DNA of 64,000 nt from Silurus meridionalis. Taxonomy: Eukaryota; Chordata; Actinopteri; Siluriformes; Siluridae. Both the position numbers and the translations under genes were made by a program. Location of the stretch: positions 36,336,305-36,400,304 of the forward strand of contig NC_060887.1 of the NCBI RefSeq assembly GCF_014805685.1, given 5' to 3'. The notes under the pieces are model-generated. The model was not told the origin of the DNA. It made no database searches and saw nothing but the letters and a program-made list of their open reading frames with translations. This document shows, one piece after another, positions 37,353 to 49,181 of the stretch; position 1 is the stretch's first letter; each line of letters begins with the position of its first letter.

Positions 37353-37402
37353 AGATTTATTTCTGAGTACAGATTGAGCAAAAGAAGGCTATGAAGCAAA
37401 TA

Positions 37403-37463
<61 letters not shown>
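37182..37463. repeat. Cluster of three GT/CA tracts
   Basis: (GT)n at 37,182-37,241, (CA)n at 37,313-37,351 and (TG)n at 37,406-37,463 lie within 280 bp. The first and second are inverted relative to each other and could pair. Confidence 0.95.
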
Positions 37464-37465
<2 letters not shown>

Positions 37466-37664
37466 AGAAAGAGAGAGAAGAAGAGATCCATTAAGTTACT
37501 GAGCAACTCGAAAACTATGAGGATGGATTTGGACTGTAATTAATATAAACAGTTGATGGCTCTCCAAAAGCTCACTACAGTTTGCATGACCAGTTTTGCA
37601 TTTAGGGACCCATTACATAACAGCACACCTCTATAGAGAAGGAACTGTAATGAATAGGTTATTC

Positions 37665-37915
37665 GGTGGCACCCAGATGACAATGGGTTCCCTATTGACT
37701 CTGGTTCCTCTCAAGGTTTCTTCCTCATGAGGTCTCAGGGAGTTTTGTTGTTATCACTGTTGCCACTGGCTCACTCATTAGAGTAAGTAATAAACATATT
37801 GGCACTAAACATATAAAGTCTTATTTTCTTCTGTTTAACTGCTGTCTCTGGAAAGCTGCTTTGGGACAAATTCCCTTGTTAAAATCATGAGAAAAATAAA
37901 GATTTATTGAAATTG
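37665..37915 (+). mobile_element. LINE family B 3' UTR and tail, diverged
   Basis: Contains ggcacccagatgacaatggg, tcaaggtttcttcctcatga and aaagctgctttgggacaaat, ending with aaaaataaagatttattgaa. Confidence 0.75.
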
Positions 37916-38705
37916 AATTCTACTATTCTACTAAATTTTACTAGTTGGTGGATTTAGTTTAGTCTAAATTTAATAAAATAAACATTTCTTTTTATAATGT
38001 CAGCATGTTTCACATAAGAAATTACCCCTGACCCCCTATTCAGTAATACACAAGTTATGAAAATGTTAAAACATTAAAACCTAAGACTTAATGCTGCAGT
38101 TTTCTTTTCCATTAGGAAGGAGAAACTCTGTGATGGGTAAACTATTAAATTCTTTTAGCACTCCAAACCCCAAACCACAAGCAAGAATGCTTTTACATTG
38201 TTATTACTTTGTTTGTGCAAGATCTAATCCTTCAACTCTTCTCTTATCTGCAGTGCCCAGGTCCTCACTTTGTGGGTTTCTGCAGCATCCTAAGGAAAAG
38301 CTTCATTAAAACATAATTAAGACTCTGGACTAATCACTGAAATCAAATCCCACTTCTTTGAAACTCCCATCTCAGCTCTGAGCTTGTATCACTGACTGGC
38401 TTCTGCATTGCTTATTGGTTAAAAGCATGTGTTTTGCTGTCGAAGTGGGTGCATTTTATAAACTAAACTAACAAATCCAAGCTAATGACAACACTGTTTT
38501 TTTCTTTGTTCTTCGATGGATAGTTATTAGATTCCTGTAAGGGTTCTATACACTGTATAAACATCCTTAATTGACTAACTGAACAGTTTCCTAAATGCTT
38601 AAGATTTGATTAAACTTTTTCCCCTGATAGAGTACTGATGAGTTAGTTTCAGGGTAAGGGTTTAGGTTTTGGATAGCTACACCACTGTAACTTGCTAAAA
38701 TAGTA
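37916..38705. other. Intergenic AT-rich DNA
   Basis: No gene or classified repeat seen. Confidence 0.5.
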
Positions 38706-39406
38706 CAACCGTAATTTCCGGACTATTAAGCGCACACAAATATAAGCCGCACCCACTGATTTTTACAAAGATTTTTATTTTGAACATAAATAAGCCGCAC
38801 CTGTCTATAAGCCGCAGGTTCCTACACTGAAACTAATGAACTTTACACAGGCTTTAACAAAAGACAGTGTCTGTTACACGGCTTGTATCTAAACAGTAGC
38901 CTACCAAGAAAGTCATTGTTCACTGTCTTCCTCCTTCCTTTTACAACTATTTATCTCGGGAGTTTATCTTTTGGCATCGTCGTGCGTTTAAAAATCACCA
39001 TCGGTGAAGCTTTTCTCCCGATGCCGTGCAACTCAGAACACAGGTGAAGTGCGTTTTTTCATGCCCGGTTGTTTTCAGCGTGATTCCAGCGTGATTCCAG
39101 TTTTCCTGTTGACAGTCCGAGTGAGCGGCAGGTCAAATGTCAGAGGAACATCATCCATATTTATGATGTGGTGCGGCCCGATTCAGTGGGAGCGCATCTG
39201 ATTTAATATAAAGAGTTTTATTGGTTCACCTGAACCCGTTCCGCAATTTCATTGGTCTAATGTTATGGGGTTCAGTTTTTTAGCTTGAAGTTTGTGAAAC
39301 CGGGAAAAACCCAGGAAAAATCTATAAATTAGCCGCTTCATTGTTTAAGACGCGGGGTTCAAAACGTGGGAAAAATGTAGCGGCTTATAGTCCGGAAAAT
39401 ATGGTA
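38706..39406 (-). mobile_element. Pogo-like DNA transposon, internally deleted
   Basis: Ends are inverted repeats: gtaatttccggactattaag on the left pairs with gcttatagtccggaaaatat on the right. Between them the minus strand keeps a fragment of a DDE transposase, HIINMDDVPLTFDLPLTRTV, broken by stops and frameshifts. NMD(D/E)xPxxFD followed by RTV is the second catalytic Asp region of the pogo/Tigger branch of Tc1/mariner. A short tandem duplication of tgattccagcg lies at about 39,080-39,100. Confidence 0.78.
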
Positions 39407-40126
39407 CATAGAACCTTTATGAGTTCCTTTATAGACCTCCTATATTGTGGTCTGGATTTTATTCAGTTGATTTTACGGGTTACTTTGCTTAAAATTGTAC
39501 CTGACTTGATTTGAAACCTGACTTTTCCAGCCATATTTATTAAATTAGATCTAGTTTTAGGGTTAGAATTAGGTTTCAGTGCATCTTTAGGGTTCTTTAA
39601 ATAGGTTTATAATAAGTTAAATTACCCTAAAAGAGTTTAATGGGTCCACCACAAACACCCTGAAAAATGCATAACTGTTTTAGATTAACTTTTTTTTTAA
39701 GCGTGCTTTAACGTTAGGGTTCCTCAGGGTTGTAGCTACTCTTCAAGTGTCTCTCTACAAACAACTGACCAATTGTTCAGCGTAATAAATTTTTTTTTTT
39801 TTTTTAAGATTTACTCAAGGGTACATTAGCTTGGTTCTTAGCTTCTTATGGTTCTCTTGGGGCCTCTTTAGAAAGTTAATGGGTTCTCTTTAGTGGGGTT
39901 GTTCATAATGGGAACTAGGGAATTTCATCTTTTTTTGTACACATTTAAATCATAAATTAATGCAATGGTTCTTATTTATTGTATAAACATAGGGTTATAG
40001 TGTTTTACATAGAACAATAGGATAAGACTCTATATACTGTAGAACCATTAAAAGTTCTTCCAGTGTTATAACTAAAGAATACTTTAAAAGTGTTTTTCCT
40101 GGGGATCTTTAGATCACTATTACCAG
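39407..40126. other. Intergenic AT-rich DNA
   Basis: No gene or classified repeat seen. Confidence 0.5.
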
Positions 40127-40445
40127 TGGCAGGTCATACATTTCATACCTAGGCCTTCACTGCTGTCTTACCTGAATCAATCCACCCCTAGATACCATCA
40201 TTTTGACACCTATAGAAACTATGAATATTATACAGAAACACAATATAACAAAGCACTGCATCGCAGACAGGTAAGATATACCTTTATTCAGTGGCGGGCC
40301 ATGCATTTGGTACCTGGGCCTTCAGTGGGAAGTACCCGACTTAATCCACCTCTTAATACCACCACTATCACAATGCAATTATAGAAACTATCAATACTAT
40401 ACAAAAACGATGCCACGCATTACAGAGAGAGAGGAATTTCACATA
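40127..40445. repeat. Two head-to-tail copies of a transposon terminal segment
   Basis: About 150-bp segments starting agtggcaggtcatacatttc (40,128) and agtggcgggccatgcatttg (40,291) are homologous along their length. Each continues with ctgaatcaatccacccctag-like and tagaaactatgaatattata-like blocks. They look like one end of a fish DNA transposon in tandem. Confidence 0.7.
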
Positions 40446-40789
40446 TGGAGGGTGAATTCCATTTTACTAAAGCAAGAAACCCAGTTAAGACTCCAAACCT
40501 CTACACTACAACCACAACTGTGCACCTACATCATCTGGAGCAGTTCAGAATCAATATTTGTCTAATAACATGACAAAAACATAAACAATTTTAATAAAAT
40601 ACATCATATTTACCAGAGATGCATATGCATAATGCATACTCACATAATTTGCACTGCTCCTCAGAGTCTGTAATCCAGTGGAACTGCTCCTATTCACTGG
40701 TCTGGAGGTGGTAAACAAACCCTTTCCCGGGCTGAGACAAGCTAGCTAGCTTCAGGGTTGGCCGACCTCCTCATGATGTCTAGCTTTTC

Positions 40790-42150
40790 TTCTAAATGGA
40801 TTTTGTCCGAGACCAAATCAATTTCTCTTCTTCTGTAAGCATAAAAAAGTCTAAGTTAGATGTATTCATGTGTGCAGAGCTACACACGTGTTTTACCAGT
40901 CGAACTTGGCTGTAACAGTTTCCCTCTGACCAACCAATCAGAGGACGGAAAAATGTTGACGCTATTCTGGGCCAGCTAGCTGCCCTGTGTGGCGGATATG
41001 AAATCTGATTGGTTAAAGACCCATTCATAATATTCTCTATGGCCAAAGAGCCAGCAGTACTGACTTTTAAGGCCCTGGGCAGATTAGATTGACATGGCAG
41101 CACATAGAGGCTGAAATTTGATTGGACAAAAAAATCTAACATCCACATACACATACTGGAAGCAGTGCAGCCAAGAGAAACACTACAAAATGAAGAGAAT
41201 AAACTGTTTTGAATAAATGAATACAATTTCATGGAACAAATATTACAATTTAGGTTGTAAATGTAGGTCAGTGCTTCTGAAGTGTTCAAGCCAGCAGAGA
41301 AGACTTTGCTGGCTCTGACGGCAAACAACTGCCTTTATTCGTCCCACAGTGGGGAAATTTCAGAAAAAATGTTCTCATGCTGTTAGAATGAATGTCATTA
41401 CTAAGCAAGAAATCCAACGAACACAATTTAACAAGTCTCCTTTTACATCATCTCTAGCAGAAGCTATGATATTAACCTCATATAATAAAAACAATTAAAA
41501 TAAATTGTAACAGATTTTTTTCCATGAATTTTTGTGCATTTCTGTGCATTACAGTTCTCTTGGGCATTTCAATTAAAGGCAAATTGTGTTTTTGTGCAGA
41601 TTTTACAGGTAAGAAAATGCAAACGTATAAATGGTTTATGAAAAAGCTTAACAACTTTTGAACTGTTTTGGCTGACCTTTCCTCACTTTTCCTCCAGCTT
41701 TTCTGAAACAGTTCGTCTTGTAAAAATCCTTATAGGTGTAACTGTGACTAAATTCATTTCTTCGCCTCTGTCAGCCACAGTGAAATAAAAAAACAGCTTT
41801 TAAATCCACAGGTATGTTTTTGAGCTTGTGCAGTTTGCAGCAGATCCATTATTGTGCGCCTCAGTGCCGCCAACTCAAACAACAGCTTTCAAGCACCATG
41901 AACTGTTTGCTGCAAGCGCCCACTCTGTTCATTTTGAAGTCCTGATTCCTTTGATGCTGGCAACATGTGATGTGATGTGTGAAATCTAATTGGATAGAAA
42001 CTCCAACATAAACAGAAACTCCTTATAGCACCTGTGCACCTGAGAGAAAAACACTATGAAATGAGAATTGACTATTGGGAATAATATGATACATCTTCAT
42101 GGACAAAAAAATATTAAAACGTAAGTCAGTGATTCTGATTTAACGCTTCA
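40790..42150. mobile_element. Repeat R1 copies in tandem
   Basis: 40,790-41,330 and 41,450-42,150 share sequence with the R1 copy at 30.5-32.3 kb. Shared blocks are agagaaacactacaaaatga, a catggacaaa-type block, and gtcagtgcttctgaagtgtt/gtcagtgattctgatttaac. The 178-codon minus-strand frame at 40,792-41,328 has no family features and seems fortuitous. A short LINE-tail-like gtcccacagtggggaaattt lies at 41,342. Confidence 0.65.
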
Positions 42151-43108
42151 TAGTTTTCTAAAATAGTTCCATGTTAAACCTTTATTAAGAACGGTTTCAA
42201 ATATAACCTTTAAAGTATCCCACAATGGGACAATCAAACAAAGGTATCAGAAATAATATAAATGCCATTCTTCTTGCGCTCTAAAGAAAATGGTTCCTGG
42301 GTTTCTTTGATTATGTACAGGTTCTTCTTCAATTGGCTCTACTTGAAACCTTGTTTGACAAAAAAACAGAGGAACTTTAAGGGTTCTGGATTCTAACTAT
42401 TTTAAGAGAGTATGTGCAACATAATTAATGTTTTTCTTCTTTACTCTAAGGAAAACCCTGAGAAACCTGAGGTCTGAGGTTGTAGGATTCTTGGAGGACA
42501 GAACTACAGTATATCACTTTTAATGTTGTAAAAAAAAAGTTTTAGAAACCGAGGCTTCTGAAACTAATACAGGAAATGGAATCAGATTCTGTGGTTGAAC
42601 ACAATGCTCTATTTTCTGAAGACAAACAACAATCGTTTTAGTGCCACAGCTCTACTTAAAAAAATTAAATTAATACTGACCTGAAATCCGACAAGAAAGG
42701 AGAAAAGCTTTTTTCAGCTGTTGGCATATTATTTTTCTTAAAAAGCTTAACTATCTTCACATGCCTCACATTCATATGTTCATTTGCTGTTATATAAAAT
42801 CCAGTCAGTTAATTATGTCCCATTGTTAATTGGTTGAAAGCTTCCAACAGAAAATAAGGAACACATCTCTCCTGTCTTGGTTTTCTTTCACTGGCTGCCA
42901 TTCAGGCACAGATTGGAGTTCAAGTTTTGTGTTTAATCTCTGCATGGGTTTATATTAAGTTATATCTTTCAGCTCTTCATAGAATTAGAGCATTCTATCT
43001 AATCAGCTACTAAAGACTCATAACACGTTTGAAGGTGAATACATCTTACCTGTCAGAGCTTCAAGGTTGTGGAAGAGTTTATTTTTCCATGAAGGCATCT
43101 CCCATGAT
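42151..43108. other. Intergenic DNA
   Basis: No gene or classified repeat seen. Confidence 0.5.
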
Positions 43109-43247
<139 letters not shown>

Positions 43248-43699
43248 TGGTTTTCTGTGATTTGTTTATTTTGACCTTTAGATATTTTGTTTGTATTGCA
43301 TTTTTTACAATTTTCCACTTGTATGATTGTTTGGTTTTATTGAGTTTTTCCCATGTGGTGTGTCTGTGCAATTTCAGGGCAAAATGCAAAATGTGATCTT
43401 ATAAAATGCATATGATTTTTACTTATGTGACTGCTTATGATAAATTATATATTGTATGTACACTGCTACAATACACAATTTTTTCTGATAGTTTTAACCT
43501 AATTTGTTGATTTCTTTCCCCAATTATTTCTACATAATGAATAATAAATATGTAATAAATATGTACATTTTTAATTCCTTTAGCACTTGATTCATTTATT
43601 GCCATGTGATTTTCAAGCAAGATTGATTTCTATAATATATATACTGTATATATTTTTTGTGGTTTTTTTTTTTTTTTGCAGGGTCAGCCATGATACAGG

Positions 43700-43800
43700 A
43701 GAAGAGAGGGTTAATTAGTTTGCTCAAGGCCTAAAAGTGGCAGCACTGGAGCTTAAACCCCTGACCTTCTGACCAGTAACCCACCACCTGAACCAGTGAA
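43700..43800 (-). mobile_element. SINE fragment
   Basis: Antisense SINE body: tgctcaaggcctaaaagtgg, agcactggagcttaaacccc and ctgaccttctgaccagtaac. Tail not seen. Confidence 0.55.
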
Positions 43801-45133
43801 CCTAATGTAATATTTCTTACCTTTTTACTGCTGCATCTGAGATTTTTTTAAAGATTAATTTAATTTCAATACAGAAAATTCAGTCAGCACTTCTACCGTC
43901 ACCATATGTTAGTTTTCCCTTATAAACTTGGAACTGAGTGTATTCTCCTTCATTCGCAGCTTATTAATGGATCCCGTTACCCTACTGTATGACGCATATG
44001 TACAATGGCTCAAATCACTTTACGACATATGACTGAGAAAGACATCCTGAAAACGAGTGTCCCAAAAACAGCAACACTGCGCCTGATGGATCATCTCTCT
44101 ATTACCCTGAAGCATGGAACAATCTCAGCGTGGTTTAAATCTGCTTTATGACTTGTCTTCTCCTCATAACCCTTAAAGGCCGAAGTGTTTTACAGCAGCG
44201 TCATGCTTCAAGACACTTCAAAGCACCGAGAACTTCCCCGAGGCGCCTGGTGATTACAGCACACCGTCCTTCTTACTCCTGCTACAAACATCACCTGCAC
44301 ACCTTTTAGACTCTTCATTTCAGAAAGAACATGGACCCTTGTGTTTTTCCTCAAGTGATCCCTGCTGTTTCCTGCAGCTGCTATCTGCAGCAATGTGCAC
44401 ATGTCCGGGTGTGCATTTTATATCCTTCAAGAAAATATCCACAAGCGTTAATGAGCTTGATATGATCTTATGCCTTACACGATCAAAGCCAAGATACAGT
44501 TCTGCTCAACATCATTAATATCTTTCTGCTTCATTTTCATCACCTTTTGTTCACTCGTCCTTTCCTGAGCGCACGGCCATCTTCAGAAGCAACCTACAAC
44601 ATGTGATCAATATTACATTCCAGACTCTTATTGACGCTACAAGCTCTGCAAGCTGTATAAGCTCCAGCTACAAGTTAGAGCATGCTGTTAATCTGGTATA
44701 GACAGGTTTAATGAAGCTAAACATGCATTTCATTTTATCACTTGTGCCAATAGTGACGATATAGTCAAACCGAAACAAATATCATAATAAAAAACTATTC
44801 ATGTGTTATTTAGTTACTATGTGATTGTTTTATACCCCTTCCCTCCAACATTAACCTTTCAGTTTAATCACAATAGCACCAGGCATGTTTCTGACAGCTG
44901 TGAACATTTGCAAGAAGGCCAGCCAAAGACAACTCTGTCTCTCAGCAAGTGCATGTTTTCCCCATTCCTCATGGAAAACAACATATGGTGATAACTCGAT
45001 CACTTCTCAGTAACGACTTTCCATTTTTGCTTAATAACTGACTCTCGGAAGAAATGCTTTCGGTCTCCTCTGATTCAAAAGGGGAAACAAAAAACAAAAA
45101 ACACTTTATGTATTTTTAACCACACATACATAT

Positions 45134-45138
<5 letters not shown>
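43801..45138. other. Intergenic DNA
   Basis: No gene or classified repeat seen. The region is less AT-rich than most and may be partly single-copy. Confidence 0.45.
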
Positions 45139-45198
<60 letters not shown>

Positions 45199-45341
45199 GG
45201 TCCCCAAGTTACGATGGCTCAATTTACGTTTTTTCCGATCATATGATGACTATATCGATATGAAGAAACTGTGTATCAAATATTATATAATACGTGTATT
45301 ATATAGAAAAAATAGTAAATCGAGCCATCGTAACTTGGGAA

Positions 45342-45426
<85 letters not shown>
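45139..45426. repeat. (TG)n(TA)n - MITE - (TA)n(TG)n block
   Basis: A (TG)n tract at 45,139-45,187 with a short TA run, then the MITE at 45,200-45,341, then (TA)n at 45,346-45,390 and (TG)n at 45,391-45,426. The layout is symmetrical about the MITE. Confidence 0.9.
45200..45341. mobile_element. Small MITE inserted in a TA repeat
   Basis: About 140 bp with about 26-bp terminal inverted repeats: tccccaagttacgatggctc on the left pairs with gagccatcgtaacttggga on the right, with two differences. TA-rich flanks fit the TA target of Tc1/mariner-type elements. There is no coding capacity. Confidence 0.8.
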
Positions 45427-45428
<2 letters not shown>

Positions 45429-46192
45429 TTTAATTAAAAATGTACCTTATTATTAATTTTATAATGCAAAACAGGAATGCCTCTTACCTCGCACACTTCT
45501 GCATCAGACCAATCAGACAGTCTAGTGACATTCCTGGGCATGTGGTATCTTAAAGGTGCCACAGACAGGAGTAAATAAACTTGAATGAAACTTTCTGGTG
45601 TGTTGAGTCACACACTTGAATCATTTTACTCATCATTAGAGTATCATTTAGAAATATTCTATTCTATTTTCCACACAACCCACTTGTGTATTTGTATTTG
45701 GTTTATATGTGAGTGCCAGGCTGCACTCCTGAACCGGATAGAAAAACATATATCATCTTTCATCATGTTTTTAAACCAGAGTCTGGAAATAATGTTCAAT
45801 ATGTTAAGAGTGAGAATCTTAAAACAGTTTCTGGATTTTGACTGGTCAGAAGGTGTTCTACAAGCATTGCTATATTAAAATCTTATTCACCATCTACTGA
45901 TAAACAGATTTGGGTTAAAAAACATTGTTGCATGTAATAATTCCTGATGCTTCGTTCTGAAGTTGAACTTCTATGGTAGGATTTTACAGTGTCAGCGTTT
46001 TTATGACATTCAAATACAAGATTTTCGGAAACAGGAAATACTTTTTGCGACGGAGTTTACATTTCATGGATAACTACGGTACGGCTGCTGTGACATAAGA
46101 TAATTCAACTGTTTTAGAACCATTCCACAATAAAACAAAATATGTAACTATAAATGGACAAAAGAGACATGCTGGTGTTTTTCTCAAGTATA
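45427..46192. other. Intergenic DNA
   Basis: No gene or classified repeat seen. Confidence 0.5.
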
Positions 46193-46275
46193 ATAAAGTG
46201 TTTTCTACTTATATTACAGTAACTTGCCAATAACTACGGCAAGTTACTGTAAAATATAAGTAGAAAACACTTTAT
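46193..46275. repeat. Long perfect hairpin (inverted repeat)
   Basis: The left arm 46,193-46,228 and right arm 46,238-46,275 are reverse complements of each other over 36 bases, apart from two extra T's on one side. The loop is 9 bases. The arms begin ataaagtgttttctacttat. Confidence 0.95.
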
Positions 46276-46582
46276 GACAAGTTTGGTTCAATTACTGAAA
46301 GCTCTCTTGAATATTCGGTTAATGTAACAGCACGTCTTTCCCAATCCTGAACGACTGCCAAGTCAAATTCCTTAAATACATAAATCTTATTTGGTGACAA
46401 ATACTCCAGGAATCTCTATTCTGTCTTCATGAGTAAATTCTGCTTAGTTTGAGTATAGCATTTTTTTATTAATATCTTACATTTAAATGGTATGAACACA
46501 ATGATTTTATGGTCAGATCATGACCACGTGGTCAGCATCTGCATTTGAGTTTTGAGTCTTTGAGTCTAGCACAGACCTACAC

Positions 46583-46585
<3 letters not shown>

Positions 46586-46664
<79 letters not shown>
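46586..46664. repeat. (TA)n microsatellite
   Basis: About 39 uninterrupted TA units just downstream of the likely chst2 3' end. Confidence 0.95.
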
Positions 46665-46666
<2 letters not shown>

Positions 46667-46782
46667 CTTGTTACTTATTTTACCCATTACCTCGCATCCC
46701 TGCAGCGATTTAACACCTCTGTCATCCAAATATAGGCCATGCATACAAGACATTCTTTAGTGCTCTAAAACAAGCCTGGCTA

Positions 46783-47786
46783 TTTATTTCTGATATCTCA
46801 GAAGGCACACAGTCACATTCTTCACATGATGCACAAAACCGTTAAAACCGAAAACTGAAAAACAACAACGAAAAGAAAAAAAAGAAGAAAAGAAAGAGAG
46901 TCTGTGCTCATTGCCAAACCACTACTTAGGATTACATGAGTCTGTGATGAAATATGTTTAAAAAAAACCTTCACTAAATGGGCTTCCAAGAAAAGGAGAA
47001 TTGAAAGCTAATAAATTAGTGGGAAAGAGAACAGAGTTTGTTATTTTATATAAGATGCTATCTACTCTAAAACTCACAGTTCAAGTGTTGAAAATACTGA
47101 ATAGTTTGAATGATAACTTACAATCACTTTTTTTTTGTTCTTATAATCGTGAACATTAACTCCTAGAGAAATACTACTTCCATGAAGCACTAATGAAGCA
47201 GCATGAAAACAACAGGAAGTTTGGACTAGCCCAGCCAGTTCCTGATATGGATACGCAGGCCAAAAGAGCAGAAACGAGAGAGAAAGAAAGCATTACAGAG
47301 CACTTTAATGATTGTCTCTGAGAGCATCCTGCACTAACTAAACAGCATTACCTGCTTTAAAGAAAGAGAAATTTCGACCGGGTTGTTCTTTTTTTTTTTT
47401 TTTTGTAAGCAAACAAACTTAAACGAATCTGATGAGTCTCCAAAAAAAACAAAAAAAAACACCAACACCAACCCTAAAGCATTGTCGACGCAAGACACGT
47501 GATTCGCATAACATCAAGGCTCATCTCATATTCAAGTCATGGTGCAGTTTACATGGTACACATACGTCATCAATCCACTTAGAAAAGCCATGGCAGCTTA
47601 AAATTTTAACAACTAAAAAAATAATAATAATAAAAACAAAACAAAAAATGAAAACAGTACATTCCTATGAGGCATGTCAAACTCCCCAATGAAACACTGG
47701 AATAAAATAAAGCTCCACATTTACCAAACTACAACTGAAAATCATTCATTTTTTTTGTAGGACTTTGGTGAGAAGTTTGGTGAGCA
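46783..47786 (-). other. chst2: Probable chst2 3' UTR
   Basis: Non-coding sequence following the chst2 stop. On the minus strand a canonical AATAAA lies at 46,788-46,783, and an ATTAAA variant lies near 47,305. Either could end the transcript; the extent is inferred. Confidence 0.4.
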
Positions 47787-49181
47787 TCACAGTTTGGATG
47801 CAGTCAGTAAGGATTTGCTCAAGTCTTTAGCCTCTGCGGCTGTTCTTACGCGCTCGTAGCCCAGAACAGCCATGGACTGGTGGCAGTAATCCTCCACTTG
47901 TTTGATCTGCTGAATGCTTAGGAGAGTCCTCCAAGCGCTCGCCGCCAGCGTGGCATTCCTGGATGATACGATGAACGGCTTGGAGGACGAGTTAGTTCCA
48001 TTAGTCATGTTGAGTGCAAAAGACTCCACGTCATGATTAGCGCTGAGGTTAGCGAAACGGTAAACTTGGCGTAAGACCTTCACCGGATTTTCCACCAGGT
48101 CCTCGTATCGCACGGCCATGTACTTCCCCTTGAGCCAGCTGGGAGGATTCAATGCCGTCCTCAAGGTCCTGTGGGTCCTATCACATATCACCTCCATGGC
48201 TCCTATAGAGTGGTAGTCGGCTCCGTCCTTTTTGTTGGATTTATGAGCAGCGTCAGCGAGTGGCAGCCGGCGGAGTTTGGGATCCCGGCTCCTGACCACC
48301 TGCAGGTTCTCTCGGATGAGCCCGTGTCTGGATTTGATCCTGGAGTTGGCCACGGCCCGCGGGTCCCTCACCAAGTGAATGACTTTTAGCTCCAGAGAGG
48401 GGTCTTCCATCAGAGGAGCCAGAAGGTTGACATCCAGAATGCGCACCCCTTTAATGACAATGGTGTTGTACTTCAGACACTCGTCCTCCAGCAGACGCAG
48501 GCTCTGCGGCGGACATTTCTTACAAACCTTGTCATCCACCATGCCCACCAAGTCCTTCCTGTAAGCGGAGCACAACGGGTATGAGCAGATCACTTTGTTG
48601 AGCGTGGCACCGAACAGGCCGAGCGAGGTAATGTTTTTGCCCCCAGGGCTGTTGTACAGCTGGAACACCGAGAGGTCGCAGCGATACAGCGAGCTTAGCA
48701 TGTCCCTCGCCGCACCCTGCAGAGACACGGCATCACCCGGGTACAGCTTCTGCCAGATGTGCCACATGGGTTCATACAGGAAGAACACGTCAGGGTTCTG
48801 GTTGAAAAGCTCACCGAAAAAGCTGGAGCCCGAGCGCCACGTGGTTAAAACGTAAACAAGTTGCCTTTTCTTAACCAGAGCGGGTCTGTAAAGGTAGCGG
48901 ATGTCGGAGCGCCCCTGGTACGTGGTGCTCCTCACCTGGTGGCTGCACTGCTGAGGCTCTTTGCTCCATCTGTAGTTGGCCAAATTCAGCATGGTCAGAA
49001 CCAGCAGGAGGAAATAGGCCACGAATAAAATAATCCGTTTTCTCCTCAGCACCTTCATCACGATGCCAGGCTGGTCGATAATTTTCACAGGGTTTTGATA
49101 GGTTCTGAGTTTCCTTCCATAGTCAGTGTCGGTCTCTCGAGGTCCTCCAGGTTTGATCTGCTGATACTGTTTGCCTCTCAT
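47787..49181 (-). CDS. chst2: Carbohydrate sulfotransferase 2 (GlcNAc-6-O-sulfotransferase)
   Basis: A complete intronless frame of 464 aa. This family moves sulfate from PAPS to the 6-hydroxyl of N-acetylglucosamine on glycoprotein glycans in the trans-Golgi, as in sialyl-6-sulfo Lewis X and keratan sulfate. It is a type II membrane protein: basic stretch KVLRRKRI (43-50), one signal anchor about 49-67 (LFVAYFLLLVLTMLNLA), then a short stem. The 5'-phosphosulfate-binding loop TTWRSGSSFF is at 113-122 and the 3'-phosphate loop HLVRDPRAVANSR at 269-281. KKCPPQ (221-226), N-glycosylation sequons (NIT 183, NLS 378, NMT 391, NGT 394, NAT 409) and the C-terminal LGYERV (440-445) and KDLSKSLL agree with vertebrate CHST2 rather than CHST7 or CHST4. 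The first ATG has a weak context (CAG before it). Met42 (49,056-49,058) has a better one (GTG ATG A) and sits where the conserved MKV.RRK begins, so both starts may be used. Teleosts often have two chst2 copies; I cannot tell which this is. Confidence 0.96.
   Translation of the reverse strand: MRGKQYQQIKPGGPRETDTDYGRKLRTYQNPVKIIDQPGIVMKVLRRKRIILFVAYFLLLVLTMLNLANYRWSKEPQQCSHQVRSTTYQGRSDIRYLYRPALVKKRQLVYVLTTWRSGSSFFGELFNQNPDVFFLYEPMWHIWQKLYPGDAVSLQGAARDMLSSLYRCDLSVFQLYNSPGGKNITSLGLFGATLNKVICSYPLCSAYRKDLVGMVDDKVCKKCPPQSLRLLEDECLKYNTIVIKGVRILDVNLLAPLMEDPSLELKVIHLVRDPRAVANSRIKSRHGLIRENLQVVRSRDPKLRRLPLADAAHKSNKKDGADYHSIGAMEVICDRTHRTLRTALNPPSWLKGKYMAVRYEDLVENPVKVLRQVYRFANLSANHDVESFALNMTNGTNSSSKPFIVSSRNATLAASAWRTLLSIQQIKQVEDYCHQSMAVLGYERVRTAAEAKDLSKSLLTASKL

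Noticed and set aside
36791..37399. 202- and 154-codon minus-strand frames
   Set aside because: Made of GT, CA and GAA microsatellites; low-complexity artefacts.
40792..41328. 178-codon minus-strand frame
   Set aside because: It overlaps a repeat (R1) that is non-coding in its other copies, shows no domain, and has no start or splice context.
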